DNA of 64,000 nucleotides from Aequorivita viscosa (lineage in GTDB: Bacteria; Bacteroidota; Bacteroidia; Flavobacteriales; Flavobacteriaceae), in contig NZ_FNNS01000010.1 in the NCBI RefSeq assembly GCF_900106795.1, forward strand, positions 55,632 through 119,631. The letters are read 5' to 3'. Of the stretch, positions 43,633 to 51,555 are shown piece after piece. Below the pieces are notes generated by a model. The model was not told the origin of the DNA, made no database searches, and saw only the letters and a program-made list of their open reading frames with translations. The position numbers were made by a program, and so were the translations under genes. Positions within the stretch are counted from its first letter, which is position 1, and each line of letters begins with the position of its first letter.

Positions 43633-45528
43633 CTAATTATCCTTAGGTTCCTCAATATCCTTATTTTCCTCACTAAAGAGATTTAAATAGGTATCCTGCT
43701 GTTCGCGATGAATGAGGTTTGCTTTTATAAAGCTCGTAATATAGCCCTCTGCTGTTTTTGCAGGAATATTGAGCTTTTTGGCAACTTCTAAGTATTTCTG
43801 ACGATTGAATTGATTGGGTAATCCGTGGAGGAATTTTTCTTTACGGTTCATTCGCGATGGTTTGGTTTCTTCCTGTGGGAGTTCGCCGAACACTTTGCTT
43901 GAATGTTTTATCAATACTTTTATCATCACTAAAGAAGCTTGAAAATCTCTTTCCTCACAGATAAGCTTGTTTGAAGTGTCTCCCGTTTGATGGCCCAAAT
44001 TATATATTTCTCCAGTGGAGCCATCGAATGCCACACCGTTTTTATCAAATTGGAGGTGTGGCATTTCTAAAATTCTCAATGCTGTAAAGAGCATACAGAA
44101 ACGAAAGGCAATCAAACCTAATCTTCGAATGGTAGCCATATAGTCCAACCCTTGAAGGTTGAGGTATTTGGCTTGTATCTCACTAAAAAACGTATTGAAT
44201 TGCTCTTGTTGGTCTGCGGTTAAGTGAAATTGAAATTCACCATTACTTTTGAGTAATTTATACAGTTCGTAGAACTGGTTTCCCAAATTCTCAAAATAAT
44301 CATCAAGACCATTATCCGTTGTGCTTGCAAATACATTTTTCCATTCTGGTTTGATATTCATAAAGTAGAATATAAAACGGCTGAATAAGCCGTTTTCAGC
44401 ATTTGGAATAAGGGCTGTAACTTGCTTTGGTGTTCCCGAAAGTACTGTTGACAAACAAGGACTTTCAATATCCACAAATTCTCGGTCGGTTCTTCGGTAA
44501 TAGGAAATGGTCTCGTGATGAAAGGCTTTTCTGAAACCATCACTATAATTACCGTAATCGCTTTTAAAGGCGTGTGCCAATGTATCACCTTCGGTTTCAA
44601 AAATCAATCCCTTTCCATCACTATCGCCCAATAATTGATATGCTCCTGTAGAACTATTGTTGGCGGGAATAAAGAGCATTTTCTCGGGTGGTCGAGCTGG
44701 CTTCTCTATTCCTTCAACTTTACCTTTGTTCGCATTGTATTCAGCCATTTCCAGCTCAAAATGTTGTTTGTGCAATTTGGCTTCTTCACGCAGCTCTTTA
44801 TGGATAGGGTTTACCAATTGCCTACAATGTACCAACCGACCTTTGCCGGCCGATGCTTGAGCGGTTATAAAAAGAAAGAGATTGGGATATACTTTTTTGC
44901 CATCATATATGCCGTTCAGCTTCGGGAAACACGCACTAATTGCACCTAAGGAGCCTAAAAGCAAAATATCTCTCTCTTCATTGAAGGTCGCTATTGCGAC
45001 CACTTGCTGCAAGAATTCAGGAAGTTCAGAATATAAGGATTTTGGAAAGGTAGGCATAACTTCCTTTATCGGATCTTCTTCCTGGTGTTCTTGAACAGGG
45101 GGAGCTTTTGATGATTTGTAATTGCTATTGTTAGTATTATACTGGACATTGGATTGTGCCACAATAGAAACTCTGGCTTGCTTGGCAAGAAAGAAAAAGG
45201 TTTTCAGAGAAACTCCTTGACCTTTTGATTTTAAGCAATTGTCAAATTGCTTATCGCATTCTTTTGAATTGTAGCCGGTGTAAAATTGACTTACTCTTTG
45301 GAATAAACTTCTTCCAGACTCTCCAAATTCATCTGCAAAGGCGAAGCCTATGTTTATCCAATCATTGTAATTGGGTGCTATATCAATTTGATTGGCTTCT
45401 ATGTTTTGAATTACATTTTCTACTTCTGAATTGTTGTCTGTAAGTTGTTGATAATTCTGTTCTGTATGTTGCTGCTGTTGGTTTGGGTTTTCCATCCACT
45501 CCAACGGATTAAACGTTTTTTTACTCAT
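43633..45528 (-). CDS. PriCT-2 / DUF3987 primase-helicase of the island
   Basis: A 631-residue protein. The PriCT-2 domain (about 50-118: PNYNDWINIGFAFADEFGESG) is the C-terminal primase domain of phage and plasmid primases. The DUF3987 ATPase follows, with Walker A ASAGKGR (about 225-231) and IFETEGDTLAHAF (Walker B region). The order matches the replication proteins of Bacteroidetes integrative elements. It probably unwinds and primes the excised circle together with the VirE_N protein upstream. A winged-helix tail around 560-610 (RQKYLEVAKKLNIPAKTAEGYI) may bind DNA. Confidence 0.85.
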   Translation of the reverse strand: MSKKTFNPLEWMENPNQQQQHTEQNYQQLTDNNSEVENVIQNIEANQIDIAPNYNDWINIGFAFADEFGESGRSLFQRVSQFYTGYNSKECDKQFDNCLKSKGQGVSLKTFFFLAKQARVSIVAQSNVQYNTNNSNYKSSKAPPVQEHQEEDPIKEVMPTFPKSLYSELPEFLQQVVAIATFNEERDILLLGSLGAISACFPKLNGIYDGKKVYPNLFLFITAQASAGKGRLVHCRQLVNPIHKELREEAKLHKQHFELEMAEYNANKGKVEGIEKPARPPEKMLFIPANNSSTGAYQLLGDSDGKGLIFETEGDTLAHAFKSDYGNYSDGFRKAFHHETISYYRRTDREFVDIESPCLSTVLSGTPKQVTALIPNAENGLFSRFIFYFMNIKPEWKNVFASTTDNGLDDYFENLGNQFYELYKLLKSNGEFQFHLTADQQEQFNTFFSEIQAKYLNLQGLDYMATIRRLGLIAFRFCMLFTALRILEMPHLQFDKNGVAFDGSTGEIYNLGHQTGDTSNKLICEERDFQASLVMIKVLIKHSSKVFGELPQEETKPSRMNRKEKFLHGLPNQFNRQKYLEVAKKLNIPAKTAEGYITSFIKANLIHREQQDTYLNLFSEENKDIEEPKDN

Positions 45529-45562
45529 ATTTTTTTAATTTTGAGTTAAGGTATTCGTGAAT

Positions 45563-45606
45563 CCAAAACACATATATGTAAAAGGATATATAAGTGTGTG
45601 TTTTGG
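45563..45606. repeat. Long AT-rich inverted repeat between the two replication genes
   Basis: CCAAAACACA (45563-45572) and TGTGTTTTGG (45597-45606) are perfect arms, and inner ATATAT stretches extend the pairing. It lies in the 90-base gap between the VirE_N and DUF3987 genes. It might be an origin of replication of the excised circle, or an mRNA processing or attenuation hairpin. No T run follows on the coding strand. Confidence 0.6.
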
Positions 45607-45619
45607 GTTTCTCCATTAT

Positions 45620-46540
45620 CTAAAGGTATTTTGGATTAATAAATGCATTGGGGTCGTGCGGTAAAAAACACGCTCTTGAAATGTCTTTGCCTGAGCCATC
45701 TACTTCCAGACTATAAGTTTGCTGGATGTAATTGGCAACTGCCTTGAAATAATCTTGATGTTTGACTTTGATTAATTCAATAGGAATTATCCATTTTAAA
45801 CCATCCCCGGAAGGGGATGTAAATAGAAGTTCAGTTTCGAAATATTGATCCTGGAGTAAACTTTCTTTTAAAGTGTAAATATCAGGAATGTGGTCAAAGT
45901 CAATGGTTAGAAGACCTGAATGTTTTTTAAGGTTCTTATCATTCCTTTTAGAAAATTCACCAGAAAAAGTAACATAATCGAAATTAGAAGCTTTGTATTT
46001 CCGAGCTTTTTTAACGTCTTGAATTTTGCGTAGTGTACTTGTACACGTAGCGAAATCAGTTCCTCTAATGAGGTGGAACACCTCAACCAAAGAGGCTTGC
46101 CGATTTGGGATAATATTGGTTATCGGTTTTTGAAAATAGCTGAACACGGGCGAAGCCTGTGTTATGGTATCAGGGAACTCAACCGTAGGTTGGAGTTCTT
46201 CCTGATTGTAAAAGCTGTTTTTTTGACCAATACGCAGATGTAACTCTTCATTTAGTTTTAGCAATAAATCCTCATCATTCAAGGTTTTAAAATGATAGGA
46301 TGCAAAATCAAAAATATCTCCTTTAAAATCGGTTAATTCAGTGTCATAGTGCCGGGCAACATTATCAACAATATTTATTTGTAATGTGTCCTTACCGCCA
46401 TTAAATGGGTTGCGGGTTATCCCGCAGTCCCTTCCCTTTAGGGAAAGGACTGATTTAGGATAATACTGCCGAAGGATGTAGGCATAAATTTTCAACCCAT
46501 AATGCGTTTTGTTTAGAATTGCTTCTTTACTTATTTCCAT
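45620..46540 (-). CDS. VirE_N / BT4734-type replication protein
   Basis: A 306-residue protein with the BT4734/BF3469-like VirE_N region (about 150-290): FDYVTFSGEFSKRNDKNLKKHSGLLTIDFDHI, then LLFTSPSGDGLKWIIPI and a conserved DISRACFLPHDPNAF end. The fold is related to the archaeo-eukaryotic primase catalytic domain, with LTIDFDHI as the likely metal-binding acidic strand. The N-terminal 120 residues resemble a zinc-free CHC2-like region (YYPKSVLSLKGRDCGITRNPFNGG). With the PriCT-2/DUF3987 protein it would form a split primase-helicase. Its start overlaps the HTH gene by 14 bases. Confidence 0.85.
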   Translation of the reverse strand: MEISKEAILNKTHYGLKIYAYILRQYYPKSVLSLKGRDCGITRNPFNGGKDTLQINIVDNVARHYDTELTDFKGDIFDFASYHFKTLNDEDLLLKLNEELHLRIGQKNSFYNQEELQPTVEFPDTITQASPVFSYFQKPITNIIPNRQASLVEVFHLIRGTDFATCTSTLRKIQDVKKARKYKASNFDYVTFSGEFSKRNDKNLKKHSGLLTIDFDHIPDIYTLKESLLQDQYFETELLFTSPSGDGLKWIIPIELIKVKHQDYFKAVANYIQQTYSLEVDGSGKDISRACFLPHDPNAFINPKYL

Positions 46541-46823
46541 CGCATTTGAAATTTGGGTTATAATAATTTGCCTGTAACAGCTTTTCTATGTCCGATACCT
46601 TGTAATAAAATTTTCCGCGAATTTTGCTATATGGTATGGTTCCATTTGAACGAAGCGTCTGCAAGGTGCGCTGACTTATGTGGAGCGTTTGCATTACGTC
46701 TTGGTTGTCAATCCACGTATCTTTTAGGCGTTCTGCTCTCGTTGCCCTGATGATATCGATACGGTCTTTAATGTCCTTTAGCTCTTGGGAGAGTGCCTGG
46801 AGCAAATCAATTATTTCTATCAT
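46527..46823 (-). CDS. Helix-turn-helix (HTH_17) protein B of the replication module
   Basis: 98 residues: a coiled helix (about 1-32) followed by an HTH_17 domain, WIDNQDVMQTLHISQRTLQTLRSNGTIPYSKIRGKFYYKVSDIEKLL (about 37-85). Such pairs of small HTH proteins are standard in Bacteroidetes integrative elements, where they control excision and replication. Its stop overlaps the start of the VirE_N gene and its start overlaps the stop of HTH protein A by four bases. Confidence 0.85.
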   Translation of the reverse strand: MIEIIDLLQALSQELKDIKDRIDIIRATRAERLKDTWIDNQDVMQTLHISQRTLQTLRSNGTIPYSKIRGKFYYKVSDIEKLLQANYYNPNFKCDGNK

Positions 46824-47119
46824 AGCTTTACCCTCCCTTTCTTGATTAGATAGTTAGCTGCTTCCTTGTCGATTTCCTCTTGGGTGGTATTGCGGTTACG
46901 CAATAGCCACTCCTCTAATTCGGCACGATTGAAATACAGCTTCTTACCATTAGGTTTGTAATGTGGAATAGTGCCGGCACTTGTAAGTTTATACAAGTGG
47001 GATTGTGATAGTTCTAAGTACTTACAAGCTTCATTGAAGTTGAGTACATTTTTCAGAATGATGTTCTGATCTAATACGTGCTTTTCTATAATTTCAAGCC
47101 TTTTTAATATCTCTTCCAT
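46820..47119 (-). CDS. Helix-turn-helix (HTH_17) protein A of the replication module
   Basis: A 99-residue protein from Met at 47119. I reject the longer start at 47167, because the extension would run through an 18-bp palindrome that looks like control DNA. A short N-terminal helix (KRLEIIEKHVLDQNIILKN) precedes the HTH_17 domain: LNFNEACKYLELSQSHLYKLTSAGTIPHYKPNGKKLYFNRAELEEWLL. It is the first gene of the replication module and probably regulates its own transcription through the palindromes just upstream. Confidence 0.85.
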   Translation of the reverse strand: MEEILKRLEIIEKHVLDQNIILKNVLNFNEACKYLELSQSHLYKLTSAGTIPHYKPNGKKLYFNRAELEEWLLRNRNTTQEEIDKEAANYLIKKGRVKL

Positions 47120-47147
47120 TTTATTTTGGATTAAAGAATTAGTAAAA

Positions 47148-47183
47148 GACTTTTGGCCAAAAGTCATATTCGATTTCCGAATA
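47148..47183. promoter_or_regulatory. Two adjacent palindromes upstream of the replication module
   Basis: GACTTTTGGCCAAAAGTC (47148-47165) is a perfect 18-bp palindrome. Next to it TATTCG-ATTTC-CGAATA (47167-47183) has perfect 6-base arms. Both precede the HTH protein A start, so they are likely operators for that protein or another regulator. Confidence 0.6.
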
Positions 47184-47280
47184 CAGGGCTAAAGTAGGGT
47201 GACTATTGGGCTGTTATGGGGTGAAGGAAGTAGGTGCAGTGTAGAGTGCAGAGTGCAGAGTGGTAGAACAAAGGAAAGAA

Positions 47281-47303
47281 CCCTTGTTAAGATAAAACAA
47301 GGG
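47281..47303 (-). terminator. Probable terminator after the integrase operon
   Basis: CCCTTGTT (47281-47288) and AACAAGGG (47296-47303) form an 8-bp stem with a 7-base loop. On the minus strand it is followed by TTCTTT, a modest U-rich tail. It lies 48 bases after the stop of the gene downstream of the integrase. Confidence 0.55.
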
Positions 47304-47350
47304 CTAAAGAAAAATAGAAAAAGAATAAGAAGTGTAAAGTGCAGAGTAAC

Positions 47351-48367
47351 CTATTTTAATAGGTTTACAATGTTATCGATTTTGTCACCAGTGAGATTTG
47401 GTCTTTTTAATGACCTGAACTGATTTCGTTGAAACGGTTGGCCGTTTTCATCTACGAAACAGATTACTGTGACTTCCCATATTTTTAGTTTTAAGTATTC
47501 TACTAACTTTAAATCAGTATGAATACGTTTTATAAAATAGTACAAATCACTTGGCAAACCAGTCCAAGTAATAGGAGTATTAATTTCTGTCCCTGAAAAA
47601 ATCTTTTTAAATGATGAAAGATGTGTGTCTGGATGAATAAAGTTATTATGCTTTAGGCTAACCCATAGATCTTGTAGCTTATCGGGGTTGGTGTTGTACT
47701 GCTTGTAAAAGAAAGAATAGAATTGAATAGGCTTTTCTTTTAAATTCGCCTTAGGCCTTAGAGATGGTTCCGGCTCAACTTCTATAATCTCATTTTTCTT
47801 GATGGGAAGCTTATCGGGAATAGGTTCATTAAGAAGCTGCGTATAAAAGTCCTCTACAATAAACTCATCGTTCACCCATTCTTTAAAGGTTTCCTGTACT
47901 TCCAGATATAGCTGCATAAGCGCAATTTTGAGTAATTGCATTATAAAAGTATTCGCCTTATGTACCTGGTCTAATTGATAGGATGTGTTTTTTGGGTCAA
48001 TGTAGGAAAGTGTAAAATCCTTTTCTTTCAAAAGTTTTCCAAGGTCTTTTAAATGAGTTTTTAAACGCTTGTTTAAAATATCGTTTAGGTAATAATGAAT
48101 GAGGTTCTCGTTTCTATCTTCAACCATAGCCTCGTAAATGGTATCAAAATGGGATTTGATGGCATTGCGGATTAAGAGATTGTAATACTTGGTCTTATTG
48201 TCAAATGGCCGTTCAAATTTAATTTCAAATTGCAGAGGATGTCTTGACCTGTATTCTTTTAAGCTATGGAATTTGGAATAGAATATTTCATCTAAGCTGT
48301 TATGATCCAGCCAAGGACGTAAACCGTGATTTAAAATCTCATCTAATACTTTTATACGAACACTCAT
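47351..48367 (-). CDS. Hypothetical protein downstream of the integrase
   Basis: A 338-residue, probably cytoplasmic protein that overlaps the end of the integrase gene by four bases. The first 180 residues are helical with many charged residues; the middle (about 190-215) is a Pro/Glu/Lys-rich linker; the C-terminal part (KPIQFYSFFYKQYNTNPDKLQDLWVSL) is another helical domain. I do not recognise a family. Proteins of this size in this position are common in Bacteroidetes mobile elements, some of them RteC-like, but I cannot show that here. Confidence 0.65.
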   Translation of the reverse strand: MSVRIKVLDEILNHGLRPWLDHNSLDEIFYSKFHSLKEYRSRHPLQFEIKFERPFDNKTKYYNLLIRNAIKSHFDTIYEAMVEDRNENLIHYYLNDILNKRLKTHLKDLGKLLKEKDFTLSYIDPKNTSYQLDQVHKANTFIMQLLKIALMQLYLEVQETFKEWVNDEFIVEDFYTQLLNEPIPDKLPIKKNEIIEVEPEPSLRPKANLKEKPIQFYSFFYKQYNTNPDKLQDLWVSLKHNNFIHPDTHLSSFKKIFSGTEINTPITWTGLPSDLYYFIKRIHTDLKLVEYLKLKIWEVTVICFVDENGQPFQRNQFRSLKRPNLTGDKIDNIVNLLK

Positions 48368-49458
48368 AAGTCAAGTTGTATTTTGTTTGCTGCTTCCTTC
48401 TTCTTTTCGTCAATAACTTTAGCATATATCTGGGTGGTTTTTAACTCTCTGTGACCAAGAAGTTTTGAAACCGTATAAATATCAGTGCCTGCGGTTAGCT
48501 GTAAAGTTGCATACGTATGTCTGGCGCAATGAAAAGTAATAGTTTTAGATATACCGGCTTTCATTACCCATTGCTGTAATTTTAGATTATGCCAAGCGGA
48601 ATATTTTAATCCTTTGAAAACTCTTTCGTCCTTATCTTGACGCTCACCAAGCAAGCCGAAGGCTTGCTCTGAGATAGGGAGGGTTTCTACACCTTGGGTT
48701 TTCTTTTGTCGAAATCGAATGTAATAACCCATTTCATTAGAGTGCTGAACTTCTGACCAAAGTAGTTTATTTATGTCTGACCAGCGTAATCCAGTTAAGC
48801 AAGAAAATATGAAAGCTGTTTTCATTTGTGGAATTTCACATTCCGCTTTAACCGCAGCTTGAAGTTCTTCAAGGGTTAGGAATTCGCGCTGAGGTTCGCC
48901 TTGCTTAAAACCATCAATTCCTTCTGCCGGATTGGTGGGAATGATGCCGTCTTTAACAGCTTGTTTCAATGCCGCTCTAAGTTTATTGAAATATGAGTAT
49001 TTGGAGTTCTGGGAAAGACTTTGGTTGCCTTTCGTTTTTACTTCCTTATCCAGGAACTCTTTAAAGCCCTGGACAAATTCTCTGTTTACTTCGGCAAAAG
49101 TAATATCCCAAGGAATGTAAGCTTTTAAATGCTTTAGCATACTGTCCCAATTGCCGTAATTGCCGGTACTGTCTTTTCTTTTTTCAGTAAGTAACTCAAT
49201 ATAATTGGTGAAGCTGGCTTTTAGTTTTTCGTTGTCCCTGAAACCATATACGCCGTTTTGGATTTCGATTTGTCGCTGGGCCCGAATGGTTTCTGCTAAC
49301 TGCAAGGTCTTCTTGTTGACTTCTTTCGCTTCTTTGGTTTTGGCCGCGGGGTCAAGGTAGAGTTTAAGGTATTCGGCTTTGCGTTTACCTTTGTGGTAAT
49401 AATCCAAGTATAAACTGGTTTTACCACCTTGATTGCGTTTTCTTAGTGTTACCTTCAT
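48364..49458 (-). CDS. int: Tyrosine recombinase (integrase) of the island
   Basis: A 364-residue phage-type integrase with an N-terminal arm-binding domain (about 1-65), a SAM-like core-binding domain (80-185) and the catalytic domain (190-364). The catalytic residues are visible: Arg225 in CLTGLRWSDI, His310 and Arg313 in HCARHTYA, His336 in LGHREL and the nucleophile Tyr345 in QIYAKV. It lies directly next to the excisionase-like gene, about 600 bases from the mnmE end, and would recombine the 17-bp core at both island ends. Confidence 0.95.
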   Translation of the reverse strand: MKVTLRKRNQGGKTSLYLDYYHKGKRKAEYLKLYLDPAAKTKEAKEVNKKTLQLAETIRAQRQIEIQNGVYGFRDNEKLKASFTNYIELLTEKRKDSTGNYGNWDSMLKHLKAYIPWDITFAEVNREFVQGFKEFLDKEVKTKGNQSLSQNSKYSYFNKLRAALKQAVKDGIIPTNPAEGIDGFKQGEPQREFLTLEELQAAVKAECEIPQMKTAFIFSCLTGLRWSDINKLLWSEVQHSNEMGYYIRFRQKKTQGVETLPISEQAFGLLGERQDKDERVFKGLKYSAWHNLKLQQWVMKAGISKTITFHCARHTYATLQLTAGTDIYTVSKLLGHRELKTTQIYAKVIDEKKKEAANKIQLDL

Positions 49459-49808
49459 TATTGAAAAAGTTTATCGATTTCGGTTCTCTGGATAATGGTA
49501 CGTCTCCCAATTTTTCCGGCTTTTATGTTTCCGCTCTTAATCTGACGATATATCGTCATTCGGCTTGTACCTAATAATTTGCAGGTTTCATCTATACTTA
49601 AGAAGTCCTTGTCCTTTAATTGCTCTTGATTGAATTCCATTCGTTGAACACTTACCGGAGCTACTTGCTTAATTTTCTCTTCACGCTTCCGCTTTTTGTA
49701 ATTTCTGGAAGCGCACTTGTGACTACAGAATTTGGTTACCGTGGTTCGTGCGATAAATGTCTTTTCGCAGTGCTGACAAATTTTTAATATTTCGATGTTG
49801 CTGCTCAT
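49458..49808 (-). CDS. Excisionase-like protein with zinc finger and HTH_17
   Basis: A 116-residue protein. The N-terminal part has CQHCEKTF and KFCSHKCASRNYKKR, a C2-C-C zinc finger followed by a basic stretch as in MYM- or HNH-type fingers. The C-terminal half is an HTH_17 domain: LSIDETCKLLGTSRMTIYRQIKSGNIKAGKIGRRTIIQRTEIDKLF (about 70-115). Its stop codon meets the integrase start by a single shared base, so the pair is translated together. It probably directs integrase towards excision. Confidence 0.85.
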   Translation of the reverse strand: MSSNIEILKICQHCEKTFIARTTVTKFCSHKCASRNYKKRKREEKIKQVAPVSVQRMEFNQEQLKDKDFLSIDETCKLLGTSRMTIYRQIKSGNIKAGKIGRRTIIQRTEIDKLFQ

Positions 49809-49901
49809 TGCATAATCTTTTTGGGCTTGTTTCTGTCACCGGAGATAACTGGAGATATCAGAATGTATCTGTATGTAACATCACTTCGCCACGGTCTAAA
49901 A

Positions 49902-49983
49902 AATCTGTTGTTAGCAACAGATCTGTTGCTATTAGCAACAGATTAGAAACAAATATAAGCAATAAAAAGGAAAATTAGCAACA
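49902..49983 (-). promoter_or_regulatory. Promoter and CAACAG palindrome cluster of xis-int
   Basis: On the minus strand TTG (49979-49981), a spacer of 21 and TATATTTG (49950-49957) form the promoter. Downstream, 49902-49944 is a near-perfect palindrome built from CTGTTG and CAACAG half-sites, with CAACAGATCTGTTG (49915-49928) at the centre. TTAGCAACA occurs three times in the same direction (49911, 49932 and 49975). The region lies 70-150 bases from attR, so it may be operator, integrase arm sites, or both. Confidence 0.65.
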
Positions 49984-50050
49984 AATAAAGGAAAGAAAAA
50001 CACTCTAATAGTAAGAAAAAGAAGGGTTTAGGGTAGAAAAGGAAATGTAA

Positions 50051-51481
50051 TTACTTTCCGATGCAAAAATTCGCAAATATATTACCAAGTAGCTCATCGT
50101 TAGACACTTGACCTGTTATTTCTCCAAAGTAATAAAGCGCTTGGCGAATATCTATCGCTAAAAGATCGCCGCTGAGGTTGGCATCAATTCCTTCTTGCAC
50201 TTTGATAATTTCTTCCAATGCTTTGAGTAGGGCATCGTAATGGCGAGAGTTTGTTACAATAGTTTCATTGCTTCGTAGCGCTCCGGTGTTTACGAATTCC
50301 AATAATTGAGTTTCTAGCTCCTTTAATCCGATTCCATTTTTAGCAGAAAGAAGTAAGTGGGTAGACCGTTCGATGGCGCTCAGGGTGATATTTAGGTTTT
50401 TTAATTCTACTTCAGATAGCGTATCAACTTTGTTGGCGACAATAATCAGGTTTTTTAGTGGATATTTGTTTTTTATAGTTTCAATTTCAACCTGAAACTT
50501 GGAACTCGCTTGCCCGCCGTGCTGGGAGACCTGAAACTTTTGAGCATCGAATAAATAGATTACAACTTGAGCTTGTTCTATTTTCTCAAAGGTTTTTCGA
50601 ATACCTAGACCTTCGATAACGTCTTCAGTGTCGCGAATTCCGGCGGTGTCTATAAATCGAAACCCAATACCGCCAATGCTAATTTCGTCTTCAATGGTAT
50701 CTCGTGTTGTACCGGCAATGTCACTTACAATTGCGCGTTCTTCATTTAAAAGTGCGTTTAACAAAGTAGATTTCCCCACGTTTGGTTCACCTACAATAGC
50801 AACGGGAATTCCGTTTTTCAGTACATTTCCTGTTGCAAAAGAATCTATCAACCGTTTAAGAACCAGCGTTATTTTCGAAATAAGCTTCTGAAATTCCTCT
50901 CGGTTCGCGAATTCTACATCTTCTTCGGCAAAATCAAGTTCCAGTTCAATTAAGGAAGCAAAGTTTAACAGCTCTTCCCGCAATTTTTTTATTTCTGAAG
51001 AAAATCCGCCACGCATTTGCTGAACTGCTAATTGATGACTTGCAGCACTATCACTTGCAATTAAATCTGCCACAGCTTCCGCCTGACTCAAATCTATTTT
51101 CCCGTGAAGAAAAGCCCTTAACGTAAACTCACCCGCCTGCGCCATTCTACATCCATTTCGAAGGCACAATTGTATTATTTCTTGTTGAATGTAATTACTA
51201 CCATGGCAGGAAATCTCAACCACATCTTCGCCTGTGTAACTGTTTGGGTTTTTGAAGATTGTAGCCAGTACTTCATCGATTATTTTATCACCATCTTTGA
51301 TATGTCCCAAATGGACCGTATGTGTTTTTTGATTGGCAAGGTTTTTTCCTGAAACGGAGGAAAATAGAGTGGAAGCAATAGAAAGTGCTTCAGGCCCCGA
51401 AAGTCGAATTACTGCAATCGCACCTGCTCCAGCCGGAGTTGCCATTGCTACTATGGTATCTGTGTGTGTCATTGCCTGCAA
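50051..51481 (-). CDS. mnmE: tRNA modification GTPase MnmE
   Basis: The 476-residue GTPase works with MnmG to place 5-carboxymethylaminomethyl groups on the wobble uridine of tRNAs. It has the N-terminal TIVAMATPAGAGAIAVIRLSG and GEFTLRAFLHGKIDLSQAEAV (folate-binding domain), the G-domain motifs GEPNVGKST, DIAGTTRDTIED, DTAGIRDTED and NKVD, and the C-terminal FCIGK. A 39-base insertion in the G domain (13 residues between two KFQV repeats, after YLFDAQ) is unusual. The 3' codons double as the attachment site of the island, which supplies the present GGA-AAG-TAA ending. Confidence 0.96.
   Translation of the reverse strand: MQAMTHTDTIVAMATPAGAGAIAVIRLSGPEALSIASTLFSSVSGKNLANQKTHTVHLGHIKDGDKIIDEVLATIFKNPNSYTGEDVVEISCHGSNYIQQEIIQLCLRNGCRMAQAGEFTLRAFLHGKIDLSQAEAVADLIASDSAASHQLAVQQMRGGFSSEIKKLREELLNFASLIELELDFAEEDVEFANREEFQKLISKITLVLKRLIDSFATGNVLKNGIPVAIVGEPNVGKSTLLNALLNEERAIVSDIAGTTRDTIEDEISIGGIGFRFIDTAGIRDTEDVIEGLGIRKTFEKIEQAQVVIYLFDAQKFQVSQHGGQASSKFQVEIETIKNKYPLKNLIIVANKVDTLSEVELKNLNITLSAIERSTHLLLSAKNGIGLKELETQLLEFVNTGALRSNETIVTNSRHYDALLKALEEIIKVQEGIDANLSGDLLAIDIRQALYYFGEITGQVSNDELLGNIFANFCIGK
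50052..50068 (-). mobile_element. Right attachment site (attR) of the genomic island
   Basis: The last 17 or so bases of mnmE, matching attL (11844-11860) except for one synonymous base. They encode the end of the conserved FCIGK tail. Confidence 0.8.
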
Positions 51482-51555
51482 AGGTAAGATTTAAGTTTGA
51501 GAATGCTTCTACCTTTAATGAAGCTTGAGATTTTACGAGCACCAATATTAAATTG

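Larger units (their letters stand above)
11844..50068. mobile_element. Integrated genomic island of about 38 kb in the 3' end of mnmE
   Basis: The element is bounded by imperfect 17-bp direct repeats. Its right end carries an excisionase-like gene and a tyrosine integrase reading away from mnmE. It contains a VirE_N/PriCT-2/DUF3987 replication module, a restriction-Argonaute-Abi defence operon and a metal-resistance block. I found no relaxase, coupling protein or Tra genes, so it is either an integrative element mobilised by helpers, a satellite-like element, or one that has lost transfer genes. Integration restores the last mnmE codons with synonymous changes, so the gene stays functional. 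Confidence 0.75.

Noticed and set aside
47120..47167. Longer start for HTH protein A
   Set aside because: The extension is translated from a perfect 18-bp palindrome that is better explained as an operator.
47220..47345. Tandem repeat of GTGCAGAGT-like units
   Set aside because: Only three or four imperfect short units (AGAGTGC) occur; this is likely local slippage with no evident function.
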